Source: Bacteriovoracales bacterium (GTDB lineage Bacteria > Bdellovibrionota > Bacteriovoracia > Bacteriovoracales > Bacteriovoracaceae). From it: DNA of 64,000 nucleotides. The stretch is from assembly GCA_030149295.1 (NCBI GenBank), contig JASBRV010000135.1, forward strand, positions 1 to 64,000, written 5' to 3'. Both the position numbers and the translations under genes were made by a program. This document shows positions 18,863-27,484 of this stretch, in pieces; the stretch's first letter is position 1, and the number at the start of each line of letters is the position of its first letter. Below the pieces are notes generated by a model that was given only the letters and a program-made list of their open reading frames with translations, was not told where the DNA came from and ran no database searches.

Positions 18863-20245
18863 ATGAATGAAATAAAAGTAGGCTTATTAACCTTAGCGAC
18901 ACTCGCGATTGTCGTTTTCATGTCAATTAAAGTCACTTCCAATCAATCTGGTTTCGGAGAGTATATTCAATACCGAACCATTATCAGAGATGCTTCTGGA
19001 ATATTTCCGAAAACCCCTATTAGAGTTGCTGGTATTAATGCCGGTCGGATCAAAGATATCTCTCTCGCTGATAATAATGCTGTTATTACCTTTGAGGTCC
19101 TAAAAGATGTAACTGTCACCAAGGGCTCTAAACTTAAAATTAAAACGGTTGGATTTTTGGGGGATAAATACCTTGAGATTCAAACTTCAAAAGACGAAGA
19201 AAGGCTTGGAGAAAATGCCTTTATCCCCGCTTTAGAGGGAGGAGGGATTGAAGACCTGGTCAAAGATGCTTCAACAGTGCTGAAAGATGTGAAAATCATT
19301 GTGGCTAGTATAAAAGAATCATTGGCTCCTCCTGGTGAAGATCCACCAATGCAACAAATCCTAGCAGATGTGAAAGACCTCGTTGCCAACACGAAAGTTG
19401 CTACTGAATCTCTAAAGAGAATCATGACAGGTAATGAAGAGCGCATCAACGAGATCATCGCTAACCTTGATGAGTTTTCAGAGGATATCGCTTATCAGGT
19501 AAATAACACCAATGAAGATTCAGCAATGGCAGATGTCAAAGAAATCTTGGGTAATGCAAAAAAGATTTCTGCAGATCTTGAAAAAGTTATGGCCGACCTC
19601 AAGGCCGGCAAAGGAACGATGGGGAAACTTCTTGTCGAAGAGCAAATCGCAGATGAAGTGAGACAAACTCTTAGCGGCGTAAGGCAACTTGTCACAAGAG
19701 TGAATAATTTGAGAACGGAAATGGAAGTTTATACGGGGGCTAATACCAACTTTGGAAGTGAGTCTCAATTTGGTCTGCGCCTCTATCCTTCTCCAGAACG
19801 TTTTTATGAGCTAGGTGTTGTGACGAGTGAATTTGGCGTTGAAGATAAATCAATTATCACTTCAGATATAAACGGGAATACGTCAACAGAAACGAGAACT
19901 GTACAAGATCAAGATACCTATCGTTTTAATATCATGATGGGGCGTCATATTCATAACTGGGTTATTCGTGGGGGTCTCATACAATCTACGGGTGGTATCG
20001 GTGTTGATTATGAGCTTAACGATTGGGGCTCTAAATTTTCTCTTGATGTATATGACTACAGAGATGAAATTGGACCAAATGTTAGGTTCTCTATGGAGCA
20101 TCAGCTTTACAATGTTCTTTACGGAAGAATACGTGCCGAAGATTTACTTGAGAGTGACACAAGAAGTGCAACTTTCAGTTTAGGGATTAAGTTTACTGAT
20201 GAGGACATAAGGGGACTACTTGCCCTCTTCCTCGGAGGAAATTAA
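18863..20245 (+). CDS. mlaD: MlaD-family MCE protein with extended C-terminus
   Basis: Membrane-anchored lipid-binding subunit (460 aa, against about 180 aa for E. coli MlaD). An N-terminal membrane segment (residues 5-22) leads into one MCE domain (about 36-115; IRVAGINAGRIKDI, VGFLGDKYLEI). A long helical region (about 130-285) with NLRTEMEVYTG at its end follows. The last 150 residues alternate polar and aromatic residues in short strands (TYRFNIMMGRHIHNWVIRGG, GVDYEL, SFSLGIKF), like an outer-membrane beta-barrel or sheet domain; this last reading is inference. Confidence 0.9.
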   Translation: MNEIKVGLLTLATLAIVVFMSIKVTSNQSGFGEYIQYRTIIRDASGIFPKTPIRVAGINAGRIKDISLADNNAVITFEVLKDVTVTKGSKLKIKTVGFLGDKYLEIQTSKDEERLGENAFIPALEGGGIEDLVKDASTVLKDVKIIVASIKESLAPPGEDPPMQQILADVKDLVANTKVATESLKRIMTGNEERINEIIANLDEFSEDIAYQVNNTNEDSAMADVKEILGNAKKISADLEKVMADLKAGKGTMGKLLVEEQIADEVRQTLSGVRQLVTRVNNLRTEMEVYTGANTNFGSESQFGLRLYPSPERFYELGVVTSEFGVEDKSIITSDINGNTSTETRTVQDQDTYRFNIMMGRHIHNWVIRGGLIQSTGGIGVDYELNDWGSKFSLDVYDYRDEIGPNVRFSMEHQLYNVLYGRIRAEDLLESDTRSATFSLGIKFTDEDIRGLLALFLGGN

Positions 20246-20248
20246 ATT

Positions 20249-21358
20249 TTGGCTGAAAAGAACTGGCTCATAAGAACAAAAAATAAACAAATCCTTGGTC
20301 CTGCGACCAAACAAAAGGTTATTGATCTCATAGAAAAAGGTTCTCTTACTTCAGAGGATGAAATCTCTTGTGGTAATGGTTATTGGTTTTGGATTCGTGA
20401 AAGAGACCTGATTGATAAATACCTTTATGGAGACCTGCCTCAAAGTTTTAACCCTATTACGGAAGCTGAGGATGTTCTTACGGCAAAAAATACTCCAGAT
20501 GGGATCACAGCATCGGTAACAGAATCTCCTGCTCCCAAACAAGTAAGAGAAGAGCCTAGTCCTTCTGATAATATCATTCCTTCAGATGATGACCTTCTTT
20601 ATCCAGACGAAGCAGACCTCGATTATCCTGATATGGGGGATATTGGCAACTCTTCCTCTGAGCCAGTTCTTGAAGCCCATAATGATGCTCACGCTGATAT
20701 TCAAACTGAAGAGCCAATAGCGTCAAGTCATGCCACTGCAGAGGTCGAAGTCAACTTTGACCAAAACTCTACAGTGGAAGTTGAAGTACCTTCACCTTCA
20801 GGAGCTATTCATCAGGAAACCTCTGATGAACTACAGGCTTATACAGAAGACGGTGAGAACTTTCTTTATCCCAGTGAGGCTGACCTTGAATATCCAGAAA
20901 CACTAGAGGTCGCCAAAGAAGAGGAAGCTGAACCTGAAGATGTTACTGATCCCAATGTGGAAATCCCTGATTTAGAGGCGAATGAAATTGAAATGGCGCC
21001 AGCTGAAGAGGTGCAACTCCATCCTGCACCAGAAAATGAACCAGTAGAAGCGCAAGAATCTGAGCCTGAATCAGAGCAGGAACCGGTCGTAAAGGCAAAG
21101 AGTAGTGAAACAACAGGAAGGCATGCCTTACCAAAAGGAAAGAGTAAAAAGAAAAAGACTAAGAAAAAAAAGAGAAAGCTTGTGACCGAGAGAAAAGGTA
21201 ATGATCGCTACCTCTTTATTATTGTCTTTTTAATTGTTGCGGCGATTGGCGTCGTCTTTTATTACTATAAAGAGGTTCTCAATAAGCCTTTTCCTGTTCT
21301 TGGAATCCATGAGGTCCACGCCCAGAGTTTGCAAAGTTTAAGTAAAAAAAAAAGTTAA
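20249..21358 (+). CDS. GYF_2-domain, single-pass membrane protein
   Basis: Protein of 369 aa starting at TTG behind GGAGGAA. Residues 3-55 form a GYF_2/DUF4339-like domain (WLIRTKNKQILGPATKQKV, ending WIRERDL). A long acidic low-complexity linker contains two copies of LYPxEADLxYP (near residues 115-125 and 208-218). A Lys-rich stretch (about 297-315) precedes one membrane helix (about 320-340). The C-terminal tail of about 29 aa would lie in the periplasm. The reading frame ends directly after a run of ten A; the next gene is open in the -1 frame across this run, so a fusion is possible. Confidence 0.75.
   Translation: MAEKNWLIRTKNKQILGPATKQKVIDLIEKGSLTSEDEISCGNGYWFWIRERDLIDKYLYGDLPQSFNPITEAEDVLTAKNTPDGITASVTESPAPKQVREEPSPSDNIIPSDDDLLYPDEADLDYPDMGDIGNSSSEPVLEAHNDAHADIQTEEPIASSHATAEVEVNFDQNSTVEVEVPSPSGAIHQETSDELQAYTEDGENFLYPSEADLEYPETLEVAKEEEAEPEDVTDPNVEIPDLEANEIEMAPAEEVQLHPAPENEPVEAQESEPESEQEPVVKAKSSETTGRHALPKGKSKKKKTKKKKRKLVTERKGNDRYLFIIVFLIVAAIGVVFYYYKEVLNKPFPVLGIHEVHAQSLQSLSKKKS
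21344..21353 (+). repeat. A10 homopolymer at a gene junction
   Basis: Ten consecutive A at the 3' end of the GYF_2 gene, three codons plus one base before its stop. Moving to the -1 frame here joins it in frame to the following gene (codon AAG at 21352, then TTA ATC). Confidence 0.9.
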
Positions 21359-21387
21359 TCACTTACAATGAATTAGACAGTCAATTC

Positions 21388-22590
21388 GTGACAATACCCA
21401 TGTCTCTAACCGTCAATGGTATGAGATTTAAAAAACCTGAGTACAAGACCCTAGAAGATTGTAATGCTCTTGAGGATTACCTTTTTCAAATGGCCATCAT
21501 TATTGACGTGAGACGAGGGAAGCGAGAGATTTTTAAAAATCTTTTTCTAAAGTGTCAGCAAAAAATTAGTAAAGAATTTAGTACCATTTTATATTTCCCC
21601 TTCTTATCAAACTTAGAAGAAGTAAAAACGTATCTAAAAGAAAATGGATTAAGTCTAAAGGAAAGGCTAAAAATACAAAGTTCATTTTATCGCAAGCAAA
21701 AGATAAAAGAGATTAAAAATAAGATCATTGATCTCATAGATGTATTAGCGAGTGAAGAGAGCTTGAACTCCCCAGAGAAGCGTCATGAAATTCTCCTTAA
21801 AGTTAAGATGATTCCAATTCTTTGGTGGGAAAGACTTTTCTCATTACTCATTGCCACTGAAGCTAAGAACAGACCATGGAGTTTAGAATTAAAAAGGGAG
21901 CTTGCTAAATCATCTCCTTATGTTTTCCTTATAAAGGGGATACCTTTCGATGAAATTGAAATGGTCAAAATAAGAGAGTTTATTTTAAAAGTACTGACCC
22001 GATATAAGGATGAATTTAATGATATTGAAGGGGTAAAGATTCTCGCTGATCGTTTTAATGGATCATTAGAAAGTGGTGACTTTAAAACCATAAAAGAGAA
22101 AGTTGATGCCGACTGGTCGCTTTCAGAGTTAAGAGAAAAATTCGATAATCCATTATTAAGGTCAGAGTTCTTTGATTTCTGGTACATGGTTATGATGAAT
22201 CGAACTTCAGATTCAGAGCTAAGAAGTCGAATACGAAAAGCCCTTTCTTATCGGGCCCTCAACAGTGCACAGTACAGTCAGTTGTGGGTTTTAGAATACT
22301 TTCTTCCTGTTGATGAAAAAATGCGAAAATTAATTGTTCGGCAACTTTCAAAGATGTGGGTGAGCAACAGTCTTGTTCATCAATATACGGTACTTAGGGC
22401 GTCACGAAATCAACCCTTGAAAAAAATTCTGAGTCAAAGCTCCAAAGAATTTGAAAAACCTGACTTCAAAATAGTCAGAGAATACTTTGATAAACTTCTC
22501 AATAGTGGCTATTCCACTCATTTCGCTCTTTATGAACTCTATTATCTTGGTGATAAAAACCCTGAAAATTTGTGGTGGCTTATATTATAG
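21388..22590 (+). CDS. hypothetical protein, possible C-terminal part of a frameshifted fusion
   Basis: Unrecognised 400-aa helical protein, rich in Lys, Leu and Glu, with two N-terminal cysteines (EDCNALE and FLKCQQ). No signal peptide is seen. The first candidate start is GTG 21388, with no convincing ribosome binding site. The same frame is open without a start codon back to a stop at 21343-21345, so the true protein may be made by -1 slippage from the gene upstream, which would supply its membrane anchor. It overlaps the following methyltransferase gene by 19 nt. Function unknown. Confidence 0.65.
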   Translation: MTIPMSLTVNGMRFKKPEYKTLEDCNALEDYLFQMAIIIDVRRGKREIFKNLFLKCQQKISKEFSTILYFPFLSNLEEVKTYLKENGLSLKERLKIQSSFYRKQKIKEIKNKIIDLIDVLASEESLNSPEKRHEILLKVKMIPILWWERLFSLLIATEAKNRPWSLELKRELAKSSPYVFLIKGIPFDEIEMVKIREFILKVLTRYKDEFNDIEGVKILADRFNGSLESGDFKTIKEKVDADWSLSELREKFDNPLLRSEFFDFWYMVMMNRTSDSELRSRIRKALSYRALNSAQYSQLWVLEYFLPVDEKMRKLIVRQLSKMWVSNSLVHQYTVLRASRNQPLKKILSQSSKEFEKPDFKIVREYFDKLLNSGYSTHFALYELYYLGDKNPENLWWLIL

Positions 22591-23135
22591 AGGAAGATTA
22601 TCATCAGCCAGACTTTTATCATTTTACTCAAGATAGTCTTGAGTTAGTCCGCTTTATTGAAGAAAAAGAAAATTCATGGGAGAGTGCACTTGAGGTCGGA
22701 TCTGGCTGTGGGGTTATTACTGGTGAATTGGCCAAAACCTTCTCTTCTGGTAAGTTCTTGGTATTAGAAAAGTTAAAAGAATTCCGGCCTTATCTGGAAA
22801 AAAACCTCTCCTCATACCCTCATGTTCAAATGAAAATGACTGATTTCTTAAAGTTTGAGACAGATAAGTCTTTTGACCTTATTTACTTCAATCCGCCTTA
22901 TTTTTATGAGGAATCCTCTCGCCCTTCACTAAACCAATTAAAGAATCAATGCCGACAGATTAAGAGTGAGTTATTTCAACAATGGATTATTCACGCAAAG
23001 AAGATGTTGTCTTCTCGGGGACGGCTCTACTTTTGTCACAGAGACAAGCATATCATTGCTGAAGATTGGGGTTTTAAGTTGAAAGAAAAACGAGAAAAAA
23101 AAGGTTGTATACTTTACTCTTGGGCCTTGTTTTGA
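22572..23135 (+). CDS. class I methyltransferase with NPPY motif (TrmN6-like)
   Basis: Protein of 187 aa with SAM loop ALEVGSGCGVITGELA (about residues 39-54) and the NPPYFYEESS motif (near 115), as in methyltransferases acting on planar nitrogen of adenine or glutamine. The N-terminal QDSLELVRFI region is as in the TrmN6/YfiC and PrmC groups. The substrate is therefore probably tRNA A37 or another RNA/protein nitrogen, but it is not determined. The start is taken at GTG 22572, overlapping the previous gene; no clear ribosome binding site. The 3' end overlaps the convergent gene by 22 nt. Confidence 0.75.
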   Translation: MVAYIIEEDYHQPDFYHFTQDSLELVRFIEEKENSWESALEVGSGCGVITGELAKTFSSGKFLVLEKLKEFRPYLEKNLSSYPHVQMKMTDFLKFETDKSFDLIYFNPPYFYEESSRPSLNQLKNQCRQIKSELFQQWIIHAKKMLSSRGRLYFCHRDKHIIAEDWGFKLKEKREKKGCILYSWALF

Positions 23136-23638
23136 ATGTAGAGGGAAATCATTTGCTCTAAAAGATCTCCCTCCATTCCTTCAAATTCCTTTAGGGCCTC
23201 TTGCCTTAAGGCTTTATAGCGAGGACTTTGGGGGTGAAGAAGATGTTGTTTTTTTTCTTTTAGCACCTCTTGATTGCCAATATTAGCTCTTTTGAGAAGA
23301 TCTTTTCTTTGTTCGTCAAAGTGTTGGCTACTAACTTGAAATTTAAAAAATTGTACTTTCCCTCTAAGTTCGGGAAAGGTTTTGATAATTTTCGCTTTTA
23401 AAGTCTCTTCCAACATGCTCAAACTTTGGGAATAGGCCGAGTGGTTGGTTAAGATGGTGAGCGTCTTTCCTTGGTTTTTTAAAGGCACTGTAACTTTGGA
23501 AAGTTTAGGCCCAACAATCTCTTCCCACCTGGCGATGAGGTCAAGAAAGTTAAAAAGTTCTGAATTCTTTGAGCGCCCGGAGAATTTGGACTTTGAATAG
23601 TGGGATTGACCCAGTAGGTCAGAGACTTTTTTAAACAT
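23114..23638 (-). CDS. DciA-like (DUF721) protein
   Basis: Protein of 174 aa. Residues 30-105 match the DUF721/DciA pattern: a tryptophan in LIARWEEIVGPKLSKVTVPL and then strands TLTILTNHSAYSQSLSML with a helix ending in FPELRG. DciA is the ancestral loader of the DnaB replicative helicase, so a role in replication initiation is likely by family. The C-terminal 70 residues are helical and less conserved. Transcribed divergently from lptE. Confidence 0.75.
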   Translation of the reverse strand: MFKKVSDLLGQSHYSKSKFSGRSKNSELFNFLDLIARWEEIVGPKLSKVTVPLKNQGKTLTILTNHSAYSQSLSMLEETLKAKIIKTFPELRGKVQFFKFQVSSQHFDEQRKDLLKRANIGNQEVLKEKKQHLLHPQSPRYKALRQEALKEFEGMEGDLLEQMISLYIQNKAQE

Positions 23639-23665
23639 TCTTCATTCCAAACTTATAGCGGTTCT

Positions 23666-23694
23666 TTGGCAAGTTGCGCTGAATTAGATAGTAT
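23666..23694 (+). promoter_or_regulatory. candidate promoter for lptE
   Basis: TTGGCA (23666-23671) and TAGTAT (23689-23694) are 17 nt apart. The predicted transcription start would fall at or next to the ATG at 23701, so the message may have almost no leader. Confidence 0.35.
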
Positions 23695-23700
23695 CGGGGA

Positions 23701-24378
23701 ATGAAAAGAATCGCCTATTTTACACCTCTTTTGATCCTCGTAGGGCTGCTGATAAATTCTTGCTCAGGATATAGGGTCCGCAATAAAAGTAATCCTTTTG
23801 AGGAAGATCAAATCAGAGTGTTGGCCGTTCCTATTTTTGTCAATAAGTCGATCTATCCAGGTGTAGGTCCGGCTTTTACTAGAGAACTTACGAAAATGCT
23901 CTCCACTTATTCCGGCTTAAAAATTCAAACAACGCCAGATGCTAAAACCGATGGCGTGCTGTTGGGAATTATCTCTTCACCGCAGCGCTATCGTGATGCT
24001 TATAAAGTAGGCTCCACAACTCTAACATCAGGTGCTCTCAAGGAATCTATTGGGAATAGGGCAGAATTTAATATACCAACAAATGCTCAATATAAAATTG
24101 GCGTTCGTCTTGCGCTTATTAAAAATCCTACTACTGAGGAGAAAAAACTACTCCTTTCCCAAATGGGAGATAAAATTCTTAAAAGCCCACGAATTATTTT
24201 TAATCAAAGCTTAGCCTTCCAAGGGTCCTTTAACTTAGAGTCCCGTGATACTATTGGTCCTGATAGCGGGGGGGTGGTGAATTACACTAAGACCAAACGC
24301 TTTTTTCACCAAACAATTGAAAACCTTGCAGAGGCGGCTGCGACTAATTTTGAGACGCTGGTTATTAATGTATTCTAA
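23701..24378 (+). CDS. lptE: LptE-like LPS-assembly lipoprotein
   Basis: Lipoprotein of 225 aa with lipobox LINSC (lipidated Cys21). The layout GYRV...IRVLAVPIFVNKS...FTRELTKML is that of the LptE family, which plugs LptD and helps place LPS in the outer membrane. The C-terminus, with FHQTIENLAEAAATNFETLV, also fits. lptE next to holA is a conserved order, supporting the call. The ATG has GGGGA directly before it with no proper spacing, possibly indicating leaderless translation. Confidence 0.85.
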   Translation: MKRIAYFTPLLILVGLLINSCSGYRVRNKSNPFEEDQIRVLAVPIFVNKSIYPGVGPAFTRELTKMLSTYSGLKIQTTPDAKTDGVLLGIISSPQRYRDAYKVGSTTLTSGALKESIGNRAEFNIPTNAQYKIGVRLALIKNPTTEEKKLLLSQMGDKILKSPRIIFNQSLAFQGSFNLESRDTIGPDSGGVVNYTKTKRFFHQTIENLAEAAATNFETLVINVF

Positions 24379-25318
24379 TTTTAATCCATGGGAATTTAAG
24401 CAAAATTATCCCCACCTTTTGACTGAGGGGAATTATGGTCTATACGCCTTGTCTTGCTATGATCCCTATATTGAAAAGCTGTTTTTGAATCTCGTTCCTC
24501 ATCACTTTATTGATGGGGGATGGAAAGTGATTTCTGGGCCTGAGGTGACTGTGGCCTGGCTGGAGGATCATCTTTCAACCTTAGACTTCTTTTCTGCCAA
24601 TCAAAGCTTCAAAGTTTTGATGTGCGAACAAATGCCTCAAAAAGCAAAAGACTTCCTTCTTAATGAGAAAATAGAGTGGGGTAATCGTTACTTTCTTTTA
24701 AGCTTTTTAAAAGAGGATAAATTTTTTGATAAGTGTAAAAAACGGAAGGATTTTTATTCTTTAAAAATCAATGAGCCAAAATTCTGGGAGCAAGGGAAAC
24801 TTATTAAATTTCTCTGTGAGACGACAGGTATTTACCTCCCTTTAAATGTCCAAAATACAATTTTGGAACTTGTACCCAATGAGCCCGGTGAGCTTATTCT
24901 TGCGATGAAGAAATTAGCCCTCTTAACAGGTAATCCTCAAAAGGTAACTGTTACTCAGGCTAAAGAAGTTTTAGGTTTGAACCGCATTGATCAATTTGAA
25001 ATGGCCAGAGTTTGGGGAGAGAGACGCTTCAGCGATTTCTATAAGGACCTTCTTCAACTGTCAGGGGATTTTGATGGTCTTATCGTATTTTTTCGCTTTA
25101 TGCAGGGTCATATTATAAAAATGATTGATCCTAGTTACATGAGAGAAAAAAACAAGCTTTCAAAATATGATAAGCAAATTGAATCTCAGGGGCGCCTATG
25201 GAGTCGTGCCGAGCTTACTGATGAATTGCGTTTTTTCAGTGAGTGTGAAATTTTGGCTAAAGGAAAGAGCAAAGATCTCACAAATCAGTTGAGACTTAAG
25301 GTTCTTGCTAGTTTCTAA
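24368..25318 (+). CDS. holA: DNA polymerase III delta subunit (HolA-like)
   Basis: Clamp-loader delta subunit, which opens the beta clamp (316 aa). Sequence identity to the family is low by eye, but the ordered features fit: N-terminal LYALSCYDPYIEK, the middle FWEQGKLIKFLCETTGIYL, PNEPGELILAMKKLALL, and a C-terminal helical part with GLIVFFRFMQGHIIKM. ATG 24368 overlaps lptE by 11 nt, and the order lptE-holA-rpsT is conserved in proteobacteria. Confidence 0.85.
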   Translation: MYSNFNPWEFKQNYPHLLTEGNYGLYALSCYDPYIEKLFLNLVPHHFIDGGWKVISGPEVTVAWLEDHLSTLDFFSANQSFKVLMCEQMPQKAKDFLLNEKIEWGNRYFLLSFLKEDKFFDKCKKRKDFYSLKINEPKFWEQGKLIKFLCETTGIYLPLNVQNTILELVPNEPGELILAMKKLALLTGNPQKVTVTQAKEVLGLNRIDQFEMARVWGERRFSDFYKDLLQLSGDFDGLIVFFRFMQGHIIKMIDPSYMREKNKLSKYDKQIESQGRLWSRAELTDELRFFSECEILAKGKSKDLTNQLRLKVLASF

Positions 25319-25320
25319 AA

Positions 25321-25347
25321 CAGAAAAGCCCATCACTAGGATGGGCT
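25321..25347 (-). terminator. Rho-independent terminator after rpsT
   Basis: The 8-bp stem AGCCCATC/GATGGGCT with a 5-nt loop is followed by TTTTCTG on the minus strand. It lies between the convergent holA and rpsT and mainly serves rpsT. Confidence 0.75.
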
Positions 25348-25371
25348 AATAAAAACATTTTTTAAAAAGTC

Positions 25372-25632
25372 TTAAGCTTTCGCTACAAACTTAGTAAGAC
25401 GACTTGTCTTTCTTGCTGCAGTGTTAGGCTTAATAACACCTGTTTTAGCAAGACGAGCAAAAAGGCTTTGAGCTTGAACAAGAAGCTTAGAAGCTCCGTC
25501 CTTATCTCCAGCTTCAACTGCAGTACGAATTTTCTTCTCTGCAGATCTCGCCATAGTCGTTTTTACTTTGTTTCTTTGGGTACGAGTAGCAGTTTGTCTT
25601 ACTCTTTTCTTTGCTGATTTATGATGTGGCAC
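25372..25632 (-). CDS. rpsT: 30S ribosomal protein S20
   Basis: Basic 86-aa 16S rRNA-binding protein. The family N-terminus HHKSAKKRVRQT and the C-terminal KTGVIKPNTAARKTSRLTKFV are visible. The start is GTG 25632 because AGGAG lies 6 nt upstream; an in-frame TTG at 25638 is too close to it. A rare start codon is a known feature of rpsT in some bacteria. Confidence 0.95.
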   Translation of the reverse strand: MPHHKSAKKRVRQTATRTQRNKVKTTMARSAEKKIRTAVEAGDKDGASKLLVQAQSLFARLAKTGVIKPNTAARKTSRLTKFVAKA

Positions 25633-25816
25633 GAACAACTCCTGCGTTACTTATAATGCGCTAGTCCAATCATCTGAAATTAGAGTTAGATTTGTAATTC
25701 ATAAGGACGATCATGGCAAGGTTTTATTTGATAAACTTGCTCCCTCTCAGTATGATCGACCAAAAATTTCACGGTATTAGGCTCGTTCTGGGCATATATA
25801 GGCAAGGGGAGAGGTC

Positions 25817-26674
25817 ATGACAACAATAAAGTCAATTGGCGTGGTAGGAGCTGGTCAGATGGGAAGAGGCATCGCCCAGGTCGCGGCCATGAGTGATTAT
25901 AAGGTGCAACTCTTTGATATTTCTAAGGAATCCCTTGATTTCGCCATGAACTTTATCGAAAAACAGCTTAAAAGAGGTGTTGAGAAAGGAAAGTGGGACA
26001 ACTCCTTTGTTGAGAAGACTCTCTCTAACCTCAATCCAGTAACAGACATGAAGGAGTTGGGAAGTGATGATCTTCTGATTGAAGCGGCGACAGAAAATAA
26101 AGAGATAAAGTTCAAAATTTTTAAAGACTTAGACTCGGTTGCCAAAGAAGGGGCTATTCTTGCTACCAACACTTCCTCAATTTCTATCACTGAGATTGCT
26201 GCTGTTACGGGGAGACCTGATAAAGTAGCAGGCATGCACTTTATGAATCCAGTTCCCGTCATGAAATTAGTCGAAGGAATTAGAGGTCTCGAGACAAGCG
26301 ATGAGACTTTTTTGGCAGTTGAAAAAGCAGCTGAGCAAATGGGAAAAACTTTTATAAAAGTGAATGACGTTGCAGGTTTTGCTATCAATAGAATTCTTAT
26401 GCCCATGATTAATGAAGCGATTTATGCTCACTACGAAGGGGTGGCCAGCTGTGAGGATATTGATACAGGCATGAAACTGGGAACCAATCAACCTATGGGT
26501 CCTTTTGAGTTAGCGGACTTCATTGGCCTTGATACTTGTTTGGCGATTATGGAAGTTCTTCATGAAGGCCTTGGGGATACAAAATACCGACCGTGCCCAC
26601 TTTTGAAAAAATATGTTCTTGCCGGAAGAATGGGGCGCAAGTCAGGGAGAGGTTTTTATGTATATAACAGGTAA
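25817..26674 (+). CDS. hbd: 3-hydroxybutyryl-CoA dehydrogenase
   Basis: NAD(P)-dependent oxidation of 3-hydroxyacyl-CoA (285 aa, the length of stand-alone enzymes). The Rossmann motif is [14 protein letters not shown] (residues 8-21), the acyl-CoA/catalytic region is [12 protein letters not shown] and [17 protein letters not shown], and the C-terminal domain has [14 protein letters not shown]. It overlaps the enoyl-CoA hydratase gene by 17 nt, and both belong to a beta-oxidation or butyrate-type operon with the acyl-CoA dehydrogenase downstream. Confidence 0.94.
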   Translation: MTTIKSIGVVGAGQMGRGIAQVAAMSDYKVQLFDISKESLDFAMNFIEKQLKRGVEKGKWDNSFVEKTLSNLNPVTDMKELGSDDLLIEAATENKEIKFKIFKDLDSVAKEGAILATNTSSISITEIAAVTGRPDKVAGMHFMNPVPVMKLVEGIRGLETSDETFLAVEKAAEQMGKTFIKVNDVAGFAINRILMPMINEAIYAHYEGVASCEDIDTGMKLGTNQPMGPFELADFIGLDTCLAIMEVLHEGLGDTKYRPCPLLKKYVLAGRMGRKSGRGFYVYNR

Positions 26675-27464
26675 TTACGAGACGATTGCTTTCGAACTTA
26701 AAGAGAATATAGGCTATTTGACCATCAATAGAGAGAAAAAGCTCAATGCGCTTAACTCTCAAGTTTTAAGTGAATTGAAAACTTTGCTCACTCATTTTAT
26801 CGAAGAGGATAAAGGGCAAACAATAAAAGGCGTCATTATCACTGGTGCTGGAGAAAAAGCCTTTATTGCTGGCGCCGACATTGCCCAGATGCAAAATATG
26901 AGTGTTGAAGAGGCAAGAGATTTTGGTGCTTTAGGACAAGAAGTCTCTCTTCTTTTTGAAAAGCTTCCTATGCCCATTATAGCTTGTGTCAATGGATTTG
27001 CCCTCGGTGGTGGTTGTGAAATGGCCATGAGCTGTGACTTTATTTATGCCACAGAGAGTGCTGTCTTTGGCCAGCCAGAAGTAAAGCTCGGCTTGATTCC
27101 TGGTTTTGGAGGTACGCAAAGACTTTCAAAAATTGTAGGAAGAAATCGTGCCAAAGAGATTATCTATACTGGTCGCAATGTGAAAGCTGAAGAGGCCTTA
27201 AGTATTGGCCTTGCCATCAAACTTTTTCCTACTAAAGAAGAAATGATTGCTGGGGCACTTAAGACTTTTAGTTACATGCTCTCAAATAGCCCCAATGCGA
27301 TTAAGATCTCAAAAAAGGTCATGAATGAAGGCAACGATTTGACGGTGACCCAAGGTCTTACTTGCGAGCTCGAACAGTTCGCTGCGGTTTTTTCCTCAGA
27401 GGATATGCAAGAAGGAACAAAGGCTTTTATTGAAAAGAGAGCCCCCAACTTTACTGGTAATTAA
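26658..27464 (+). CDS. enoyl-CoA hydratase
   Basis: Crotonase-family enzyme hydrating 2-enoyl-CoA (268 aa). The oxyanion-hole motifs are [10 protein letters not shown] and [18 protein letters not shown], and catalytic glutamates are in [22 protein letters not shown] 26658 follows GGGAGAGG within hbd and gives the normal N-terminus. Gene order hbd, hydratase, acyl-CoA dehydrogenase suggests a short-chain acyl-CoA cycle. The exact chain length is not determinable. Confidence 0.93.
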   Translation: MYITGNYETIAFELKENIGYLTINREKKLNALNSQVLSELKTLLTHFIEEDKGQTIKGVIITGAGEKAFIAGADIAQMQNMSVEEARDFGALGQEVSLLFEKLPMPIIACVNGFALGGGCEMAMSCDFIYATESAVFGQPEVKLGLIPGFGGTQRLSKIVGRNRAKEIIYTGRNVKAEEALSIGLAIKLFPTKEEMIAGALKTFSYMLSNSPNAIKISKKVMNEGNDLTVTQGLTCELEQFAAVFSSEDMQEGTKAFIEKRAPNFTGN

Positions 27465-27484
27465 AGACAAAATAAGAGGATTTT

